Shown here piece after piece: positions 34,748 to 40,338 of a stretch of DNA of 40,338 nucleotides (position 1 is the stretch's first letter; each line of letters begins with the position of its first letter). A model generated the notes under the pieces. That model searched no databases. It was given only the letters and a program-made list of their open reading frames with translations, and was not told the DNA's origin. A program made the translations under genes and the position numbers. The stretch is from Candidatus Pacebacteria bacterium CG10_big_fil_rev_8_21_14_0_10_56_10 (GTDB taxonomy: Bacteria; Patescibacteriota; Microgenomatia; UBA1400; PJMF01): NCBI GenBank assembly GCA_002772645.1, contig PFDK01000010.1:1-40338 (forward strand), in the 5' to 3' direction.

Positions 34748-35769
34748 TAGCTAATAGTTTCTGCCAGTCCTTGCTGAAACGAAACCTGGGGAGACCAGTT
34801 CAGCAACCGGCGTGCCTGAGCAATATCTGGTTGACGGCGGAGTGGATCATCAATCGGCAAAGGCTGGTGGCGCCAGCGCGGCTCACTGCCCGGATTAATC
34901 ATTCGCCAAATGGTGTCGGCTGTGTCGGCCACGGTGTGCTCGTCCGGATTGCCAATGTTGAGCGTCTGACCGGCTAATTCGCCAACGGCGCCCAGCCGGA
35001 CCAAGTACTCTACCAAGTCCGAGACGTAGCAGAAAGAACGCGTCTGGCGGCCGTCACCGAAAATACTCAACGGCTGCCGCTCCAGCGCCTGAGTGACAAA
35101 CTCCACAATCACCCGACCGTCACGCCGGTTAAGCCGGGGACCGTAAGTATTAAATATCCGCGCAATTCTGGTATCAAGGCCAAAGTCGCGGTGCAGCACT
35201 CCGCAGATGGTCTCTCCCAGCCGTTTTGATTCGTCGTAGCAAGAGCGCGGCCCGTTAGGGTTAACGTTTCCCCAGTACTCTTCGGACTGGGGATGTTGCT
35301 GAGGATTGCCGTAAACTTCAGAAGTGCTGGCGAAGATCAAGATAGCTTGGGGGTAGCGGCTCAGCAGAAAGCTACCCAGCTGGTGAGTGGCCAGCGAGTT
35401 AGCTAAGTAGGTTTCCACCGGGTAGCGCTGATACCAGTAAGGACTGGCCGGCGAGGCCAAGTGAAAAATGAAGTTAAGGCGGTCGGTGCTTGTCAAGTAA
35501 GTTTCCGGTGCCGAAATCACATCTGCTTTGATGAACTGAAGTTTTTCGGCTTGGCCGGTAACTGCTCGGCGGACCTGGTCAAGATTGTCGATGGTGCCGG
35601 TCAGCAAGTTGTCGATGGCGATGACGTTGGCCCCCAGTTTAAGAAGACGCTGACAAAGATGGGAACCGACAAAACCAGCGCCGCCTGTCACCACAACGGT
35701 GGCTTCGTTATACTCAGCTAGCTGGGGCGCAGTCTGGTCGGTCACTGTTCCTATTCTACTCGATACCAT
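34726..35769 (-). CDS. UDP-glucuronate decarboxylase (UDP-xylose synthase)
   Basis: An extended short-chain dehydrogenase of the UXS type, converting UDP-glucuronate to UDP-xylose with NAD. Seen: Rossmann motif VVVTGGAGFVGSHL, IDNLLTG, the UXS block HLASPASPYWYQRYPVETY, STSEVYGNP, the signature YWGNVNPNGPRSCYDESKR with the catalytic YxxxK, RIARIFNTYGPR and FGDGRQTRSFCYVSDLV. This is a strong family match. The ORF-track start at 35781 is a TTG. I give the ATG at 35769, but a promoter-like TTGGAC-17-TAGAAT overlaps it, and the GTG at 35745, preceded by AGGA, may be the real start. No UDP-glucose dehydrogenase is in the window to supply substrate. Confidence 0.9.
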   Translation of the reverse strand: MVSSRIGTVTDQTAPQLAEYNEATVVVTGGAGFVGSHLCQRLLKLGANVIAIDNLLTGTIDNLDQVRRAVTGQAEKLQFIKADVISAPETYLTSTDRLNFIFHLASPASPYWYQRYPVETYLANSLATHQLGSFLLSRYPQAILIFASTSEVYGNPQQHPQSEEYWGNVNPNGPRSCYDESKRLGETICGVLHRDFGLDTRIARIFNTYGPRLNRRDGRVIVEFVTQALERQPLSIFGDGRQTRSFCYVSDLVEYLVRLGAVGELAGQTLNIGNPDEHTVADTADTIWRMINPGSEPRWRHQPLPIDDPLRRQPDIAQARRLLNWSPQVSFQQGLAETISYYRAASA

Positions 35770-35781
35770 CGGGCCGTCCAA
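35753..35781 (-). promoter_or_regulatory. Candidate promoter of UDP-xylose synthase gene
   Basis: On the minus strand TTGGAC (35781-35776) and TAGAAT (35758-35753) are separated by 17 bases; TAGAAT is five of six to consensus. The -10 ends seven bases before the GTG at 35745, which would make a near-leaderless transcript and argues for that later start. Confidence 0.4.
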
Positions 35782-35795
35782 GACCGTGCTAAGCT

Positions 35796-37352
35796 ATGGT
35801 GATGACCACAGAGCGGCTTATTTGGGGGATACTGGCGCTGGCGCTGGTGGTGAGACTGCCACTGCTGGGCGGGTCATTCTGGCTTGATGAAGCCGCTCAA
35901 GCGTTGGAGGTGATCAGGCCGCTTTCCCAACAGCTTGACATCGCCTTTGATTTTCAGCCACCCCTCCTTCACCTGTGGTTACACCTCTGGCAGTACTTTG
36001 GCCATCAAGAGTGGTGGCTACGGTGGTGGGGCGCAGTGTTGCCTGGCCTGGCCACCATCTGGTTTAGTTATCACTGGGTTCGAACCATCACCACCAGTAA
36101 AGTGGCCAACTGGACAGCGCTGTTGCTGGCCACCAGCTCCTTTCACCTGTTTTACTCACAGGAACTGCGGCCGTACGCCCTACCGGCCGCGTGGGCGGCC
36201 GCCGGCTGGTGGCTGTTGGTCAAGTGGTGGCAGTCCTCAATCACCGGCTCCAACCGGTACTCAGACAGACGCTATCAGCTTGGTTACGCAGTGGTGACCA
36301 TCTTCGGACTGTACAGCTCGTACTTGTACGCCTTCATCATTCCCGGACAACTGCTGGCCGGGTGGCTGACCACCGGCCGGCTGTGGCGGCGGCAGTGGGC
36401 GGCGGTGGCCCTGGCTGGACTGGCGTTCGTGCCCTGGTTGCCGATGCTCAAAGAGCAACTGGCCGCCAGCCAAGCGGTTAGGGACAGCCTGCCAGTTTGG
36501 GAAACGGTGGTCAGCATTCCACCAGCCAAGGCGCTAGCCCTAATCTTCTCCAAGTTCGTGTTTGGGGTGGTAGACGTCGAGCCCTCTTTGTTCTTTGTGG
36601 CCAGCAGTGTAGGCCTGCTGGCGTTGGTGGGCTGGTCACATTTTTGGCGCAACCGGCACGACTTAGTTTCCTTGGGGGGGCGGTTGGTGGCGCGGTGGCG
36701 CGGTGGCGCGGGCCAGTCGGGACTGTCCCGCCAGCAACACGGTTGGCTGGTGCTAGTATTGGCGGTGGCCCTACCGATCTTGCTGGCCTGGCTGTTCTCG
36801 TTTGCGGTGCCAATCGTCCGGCCGAAGCGACTACTGCTAGTACTGCCGGCATTTTTCGGCTGGTTGAGCTGGCCACTGGGGTACAAGAGCGCCGGTCGGG
36901 CGGCGGCGGTGGTGCCGGCAGTACTGCTGGTGCTAAATGTGCTCGGTTTAAGTCAATATTGGGCCCGGCCAACCTTGCAGCGTGAGAACTGGCGACAGCT
37001 GCACCGCCTAGTTAGTGACCGCTATCCAACATCCGACTCGATCGTGGTGTTTGCTTTCCCCGATCCGCTGGCACCCTGGCAGTGGTACGATCGCGGCGCC
37101 TACCAGACCGTCAGTAGCGGCCGGCTCAACATCGGGCAAGTTGATAATCTGCGCGGTCGGCTCGAGCCCATCGCCAACTCCAACTACGTCATCACCTTTG
37201 ACTACTTAACCGACCTGACCGACCCCGATCGCCGGTTGCTCCGGGAAATTGAGGCTTTTAACTTTAAAGAAGTAGAAGTAATCGACCAGCCCGTCATTGG
37301 CTTCACCCGGGTGTTTGCCCAACCGCAGCGGCTGTTATCGACCAACCAGTAG
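35796..37352 (+). CDS. GT39-like GT-C mannosyltransferase-type enzyme
   Basis: A polytopic GT39-like enzyme of a different subgroup from the four earlier ones. Seen: N-terminal helix (LIWGILALALVVRLPLL), first loop SFWLDEAAQALEVIRPL (D31-E32), FDFQPPLLHLWLHLW, and the subgroup-typical SSFHLFYSQELRPYALPAAWA near residue 110, then about nine more helices and a C-terminal soluble part. ATG at 35796; a second ATG at 35802 follows an extended -10-like TGCTAAGCT by six bases and may be the real start. An in-frame 8-base triplication lies in the coding region at 36686-36709. Confidence 0.85.
   Translation: MVMTTERLIWGILALALVVRLPLLGGSFWLDEAAQALEVIRPLSQQLDIAFDFQPPLLHLWLHLWQYFGHQEWWLRWWGAVLPGLATIWFSYHWVRTITTSKVANWTALLLATSSFHLFYSQELRPYALPAAWAAAGWWLLVKWWQSSITGSNRYSDRRYQLGYAVVTIFGLYSSYLYAFIIPGQLLAGWLTTGRLWRRQWAAVALAGLAFVPWLPMLKEQLAASQAVRDSLPVWETVVSIPPAKALALIFSKFVFGVVDVEPSLFFVASSVGLLALVGWSHFWRNRHDLVSLGGRLVARWRGGAGQSGLSRQQHGWLVLVLAVALPILLAWLFSFAVPIVRPKRLLLVLPAFFGWLSWPLGYKSAGRAAAVVPAVLLVLNVLGLSQYWARPTLQRENWRQLHRLVSDRYPTSDSIVVFAFPDPLAPWQWYDRGAYQTVSSGRLNIGQVDNLRGRLEPIANSNYVITFDYLTDLTDPDRRLLREIEAFNFKEVEVIDQPVIGFTRVFAQPQRLLSTNQ
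36686..36709 (+). repeat. Three tandem copies of GGTGGCGC inside GT39-like gene
   Basis: GGTGGCGC occurs three times head to tail with no mismatch, encoding part of VARWRGGAG. Six bases upstream is a run of seven G (36674-36680). The unit is not a multiple of three, so gain or loss of one copy would shift the reading frame. Confidence 0.85.
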
Positions 37353-37373
37353 CCCCAAGCAGTCCTGGCAAGC

Positions 37374-37379
37374 TACAAT
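37374..37379 (+). promoter_or_regulatory. Candidate -10 element, leaderless GT4 start
   Basis: TACAAT, five of six to consensus, ends six bases before the ATG at 37386, with no Shine-Dalgarno sequence between. This spacing would place transcription start on the start codon. No clear -35 box is visible. Confidence 0.35.
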
Positions 37380-37385
37380 AGCGCT

Positions 37386-38519
37386 ATGTCCCTTGATGTC
37401 GGCATCGATCTGTCGTCGCTGGTGTACCGGCGGGGCGTGTCGCGGTACACCGGCAATCTGGCCCGGGCCCTGGACCGTCAACCAGGTATCAAGCTCCACG
37501 TTTTTGGGTCATCACTGCGACAGCGCCGCCAGTTGCAGTTGCTAGTTAGCGAGTACCTGCCCAACTTGCCAGCCGAGCGGCTGGCGTTGCGGCGACTGCC
37601 TCCGAGCGTTCTGCGCCTGTCTTGGAAGTTGGGGTACCGGCGAGTGCGTTCGATCTGGCCAAAGTTGTCGGTTTTTCACTCGTGGGACTGGCTCCAGCCA
37701 CCCGATACCGACCTACCACTGGTCTCGACCGTCCACGACCTGGCAATCTTGAAGTTTCCCGAGACCGCCCATCCCCGGGTCCTCAAAGCCCATCAGGAAT
37801 CCTGGCGAATCCTAAAAGAGCGGCGGGCCCAGCTGACTACCGTCAGCAGGGCAACCAAACAGGACCTGATTGAGCTGTTGGGCTTCAGCGAACAGCGCGT
37901 CCACGTGACTTCATCTGCATTGCCGCAAGAAAGCATCGACGTGACCGAGCGTCTTAGCGAAGAGCAGTACCAGCAGTTGGTCCGCCAGTGGCGGCTGGAC
38001 CAACCTTTTATATTGTTTGTCGGTACGCTGGAACCCAGAAAAAATGTGGAGCGATTGATCCAGGCGTGGCAGCCGCTGCGAGATGATTTTCAACTGATAC
38101 TGGCCGGAGCGGCGGGCTGGCAAGAACTGCCGGCGGCGGACCGACATCCTCAACTGCGCTGGTTGGGACAAGTCAGCGACCAGCTACTGGCCGTCCTGTA
38201 TGAACAAGCCCAGCTGTTAGCATATCCCAGCCTGTACGAAGGTTTTGGCTTGCCTATTCTGGAAGCTTTTTATCACGGCACGCCGGTAGTGACGTCGGCG
38301 GCCGGCGCCTTGCCCGAAGTGGCGGGTAACGCCGCCGAGCTGGTCAACCCCGAGTCCGTCGAGAGTATCCGCCAGGGGATAGTAACCGTTTTGGAAGAAT
38401 CAGCCGCCGCTCAGCGCCAGCGGTTAAAGAAAATGGTTTTGCGGCTACAGTTATTTGACTGGCAGTACGTCGCTGAGCAGACAGTCCAGGTGTACCAACA
38501 AGCAGTATCGTTACCGTAA
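37386..38519 (+). CDS. Family 4 glycosyltransferase (GT-B)
   Basis: GT4 enzyme of the mannosyltransferase type. Seen: LDVGIDLSSLVYRRGVSRYTGNLARAL at the N-terminus, VSTVHDLAILKFPE near residue 118, donor-domain start FILFVGTLEPRKNVERLIQAW near 213, and the E-x7-E motif YEGFGLPILEAFYHGTPVV near 284 followed by GALPEVAGNAAELVNP. A cytoplasmic, lipid-linked-glycan enzyme is expected. The next GT4 gene begins two bases after its stop and resembles it, so the pair probably acts in sequence on the same glycan. Confidence 0.9.
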   Translation: MSLDVGIDLSSLVYRRGVSRYTGNLARALDRQPGIKLHVFGSSLRQRRQLQLLVSEYLPNLPAERLALRRLPPSVLRLSWKLGYRRVRSIWPKLSVFHSWDWLQPPDTDLPLVSTVHDLAILKFPETAHPRVLKAHQESWRILKERRAQLTTVSRATKQDLIELLGFSEQRVHVTSSALPQESIDVTERLSEEQYQQLVRQWRLDQPFILFVGTLEPRKNVERLIQAWQPLRDDFQLILAGAAGWQELPAADRHPQLRWLGQVSDQLLAVLYEQAQLLAYPSLYEGFGLPILEAFYHGTPVVTSAAGALPEVAGNAAELVNPESVESIRQGIVTVLEESAAAQRQRLKKMVLRLQLFDWQYVAEQTVQVYQQAVSLP

Positions 38520-38520
38520 A

Positions 38521-39756
38521 ATGGCCGACTCACTTCATGTTGCGATCGACGGCAACGAGGCCAATGTCACCCACCGGGTGGGTAGTAATGTTTATGCTTT
38601 CGAACTGCTTGGTAGGCTAGCTGCTATCGTTAGCGACCAGCCGCGTTTGAAGGTAACTGTGCTGCTGGCTGACCAACCAGCGGCGGACCTGCCGCCGCCG
38701 AGCCAGCGCTGGCAGTATCAGCAAGTTACTCCCCGCCGGCTGTGGACCCAATGGGGATTGCCGTTGTACCTCTATCGTCACCGCCAGCGGTTCGATGTTT
38801 TTTTTACACCAGGACACTACGCACCGCGTTTCTGCCCGCTGCCGTACGTTTCGTCGGTACTGGACTTGGCTTTCCTGTACTTTCCCGAGCAGTTCCGTCG
38901 TAGCGACTTGCTCCAGCTCAAGCACTGGACACGTTACAGCGTTAAGCACGCCGCCAAGGTACTCACCATCAGTCAGTTCACCAAAAAAGACATCATCAAG
39001 CATTACCGGCGCGACAGCCAAGACATCACGGTAGCGTATCCCAGTGTGGAGCTTAGCTCCAAGCCTACCGCCGCCGATACTTCCCGGGCCCGCCACCGCT
39101 ACCGGCTGGGGGACCACGACTACCTAGTGAGCGTCGGCACGCTCCAGCCGCGCAAAAACCTGATCAGGTTAATCGAGGCGTACGAAGGCCTGCGGCGCCA
39201 GCTGGCCAGCTTGACGGCCAAGCCGGACAGGACCAAGCAGCCCGGCAATCTCAAACTGGTACTGGTGGGAAAAATTGGCTGGCTGGCCGAGCCCATCCTG
39301 AAGCGAGTGGCTTCCTCCGGTTTCAGGGATGACATCGTCTTGACCGGCTACGTCGATCAAGCCGACAAGCTGGCCTTGATCAAAGGTGCCAGCTGCTTGA
39401 GCTTAGTGGGACTGTACGAAGGCTTTGGCATTCCCGCTTTGGAAGCCTTACGGCTCAAAACGGTGCCAGTGGTGTCGTCTACCACTAGTTTGCCGGAAGT
39501 AGTGGGCCAAGCCGGCATCACTGTTGACCCCTGCAGTACCAACGCTATCCAGCGTGGTCTGTTCAAGGCAGTCACCCTAACGGACCGGCGGCAAACGCGG
39601 TATCATCAACTAGGCCGTGCTCAGGTTGAGTTGTTCTCGGGGGAGCAGTCCGCTCGGGCCGTGCTGAGAACAATCCTGACGGCCGTTCCCCAACATCCTG
39701 TTAAAGATGACATCGTCCACCACCTCCGCCTCACCACTAATAGTACTGGGCATTGA
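38521..39756 (+). CDS. Family 4 glycosyltransferase (GT-B)
   Basis: GT4 enzyme. I start at the ATG at 38521 (MADSLHVAIDGNEANV), two bases after the previous stop, because the ORF-track start at 38455 adds 22 residues read from the other frame of the preceding gene. Seen: VGSNVYAFELLGRL near residue 20, YVSSVLDLAFLYFPEQF, TISQFTKKDI, donor-domain start YLVSVGTLQPRKNLIRLIEAY near 200, and the E-x7-E motif YEGFGIPALEAL near 300 followed by TSLPEVVGQAG. Its last 50 bases overlap the start of ruvC in another frame, so glycan and DNA-repair genes are physically interlocked here. Confidence 0.89.
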   Translation: MADSLHVAIDGNEANVTHRVGSNVYAFELLGRLAAIVSDQPRLKVTVLLADQPAADLPPPSQRWQYQQVTPRRLWTQWGLPLYLYRHRQRFDVFFTPGHYAPRFCPLPYVSSVLDLAFLYFPEQFRRSDLLQLKHWTRYSVKHAAKVLTISQFTKKDIIKHYRRDSQDITVAYPSVELSSKPTAADTSRARHRYRLGDHDYLVSVGTLQPRKNLIRLIEAYEGLRRQLASLTAKPDRTKQPGNLKLVLVGKIGWLAEPILKRVASSGFRDDIVLTGYVDQADKLALIKGASCLSLVGLYEGFGIPALEALRLKTVPVVSSTTSLPEVVGQAGITVDPCSTNAIQRGLFKAVTLTDRRQTRYHQLGRAQVELFSGEQSARAVLRTILTAVPQHPVKDDIVHHLRLTTNSTGH

Positions 39757-40222
39757 TCCCGGGTTCGACCGAATGGGCTGGGCAGTCGGCCGGGTCGAGC
39801 TGGGCGAGCCCGTTGACCAACTAGGGTACGGCTGTGTCCAAACAAACTCCACAGACAGTATTGATCGGCGCTATGTTCAGCTAACAAGACATCTTCAGGA
39901 CTTGATCGATCGGTTCCGGCCCGCAGAGCTAGCCATCGAGTCGGTTTTTTTCAGCAAAAATACCAGGACCGCCCTGAGAGTCAGCGAGGCCCGAGGCGTA
40001 ATCATTGGCCGCTGCCTCGACAACCGGCTGGCCATGTTCGAGTACACGCCCACTCAAATTAAACAAGCAGTGGCCGGACACGGTCGGGCCGACAAACAAG
40101 CCGTCACTAAAATGGTCTGCACACTGCTTGGTCTAGCCACTCCACCGCAGAGCGACGACGCCGTTGATGCCCTGGCGGTGCTCTTGACACACTCGACGGC
40201 GAGGACTATGGTGCTGGTGTGA
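39707..40222 (+). CDS. ruvC: Holliday junction endonuclease RuvC
   Basis: Crossover junction endodeoxyribonuclease (EC 3.1.21.10) that cleaves Holliday junctions with the RuvAB complex. Seen: first catalytic Asp in VLGIDPGFDRMGWAV near residue 17, Glu in AIESVFFSKNTRTALRVSEARG near residue 77, and the C-terminal catalytic Asp cluster in QSDDAVDALAVLLTH near residue 150-155. The length of 171 is normal. The ATG at 39707 is the only usable start upstream of the first motif, so the 50-base overlap with the GT4 gene appears real. ruvA begins on its stop codon (GTGA). Confidence 0.95.
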   Translation: MTSSTTSASPLIVLGIDPGFDRMGWAVGRVELGEPVDQLGYGCVQTNSTDSIDRRYVQLTRHLQDLIDRFRPAELAIESVFFSKNTRTALRVSEARGVIIGRCLDNRLAMFEYTPTQIKQAVAGHGRADKQAVTKMVCTLLGLATPPQSDDAVDALAVLLTHSTARTMVLV

Positions 40223-40338
40223 TTGGATATCTTCGGGGCGAACCGCTGGTGATCGGCCGGGAACTATGCCTGGTTTCCGGGGGAGTGGGGTACCGAGTGG
40301 CGGTCCCCGACTCAGTGCTGGCAACTGCCCGGAACGAT
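40219..40338 (+). CDS. ruvA: Holliday junction helicase subunit RuvA (partial, 5' end)
   Basis: Not in the ORF track. Starting at GTG 40219, four bases overlapping the ruvC stop, the sequence reads MIGYLRGEPLVIGRELCLVS, then GGVGYRVAVPDSVL, the typical RuvA N-terminal OB-fold start with the GVGYRV block. It runs off the window after 40 codons. RuvA binds the four-way junction and loads the RuvB motor. The ruvC-ruvA order supports both assignments. Confidence 0.92.
   Translation, partial: MIGYLRGEPLVIGRELCLVSGGVGYRVAVPDSVLATARND

Overview
The window is a dense cell-envelope glycan locus of about 40 kb. It ends in two DNA-repair genes, ruvC and the start of ruvA. Coding density is very high: genes are separated by a few bases or overlap by 1-50 bases (ATGA, TGATG and GTGA junctions), and most starts lack a clear Shine-Dalgarno sequence. 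TGA is used as an ordinary stop (for example ruvC), which argues against recoded Gracilibacteria or Absconditabacteria. The mix of many divergent GT-C membrane glycosyltransferases, WaaE-like GT2 enzymes, a one-gene AAA+ ATPase and very compact operons suggests an uncultivated Patescibacteria/CPR lineage (Microgenomates-like). That placement is inference; no rRNA or other phylogenetic marker except RuvC/RuvA is present. I saw no tRNA, rRNA, insertion sequence, integrase or CRISPR array.

Layout. (A) 199-10375, plus strand: four GT2 genes and one GT4, then three GT39-like GT-C membrane enzymes. (B) 10508-12325: a solitary AAA+ ATPase with visibly lower GC, preceded by a terminator-like hairpin. 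(C) 12397-22756, plus strand: GT39-like enzyme, GT2, GT4, a PTPS-related/YfhO-like membrane protein, a PIG-V-like mannosyltransferase, a cassette of two DPM1-type polyprenyl-phosphate glycosyltransferases flanking a DUF2304 membrane protein, and two tandem HPr-kinase-like proteins, the second broken by a one-base frameshift. (D) 22758-24299, minus strand: Wzt/Wzm-type ABC exporter. (E) 24401-34747, plus strand: GT-C protein, GT2 and GT4 that both carry large inserted modules, a 1271-residue O-antigen-ligase/GT-C/metallophosphoesterase-like fusion, and a stand-alone paralogue of its middle part. (F) 34726-35769, minus strand: UDP-glucuronate decarboxylase. (G) 35796-40338, plus strand: GT39-like enzyme, two GT4 enzymes, ruvC and partial ruvA.

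How it may work together (inference). Cytoplasmic GT2 and GT4 enzymes assemble a lipid-linked glycan. UDP-xylose from the decarboxylase and polyprenyl-phosphate sugars from the DPM1-type enzymes supply donors. The ABC exporter moves the glycan across the membrane. GT-C enzymes and the ligase-like fusion decorate, polymerise or transfer it outside. The most unusual parts are the 1271-residue fusion with two degenerate-looking catalytic modules, the inserted modules in two adjacent glycosyltransferases, the tandem HPr-kinase-like pair, and three helically phased TATCAAG repeats in front of one GT4 gene.
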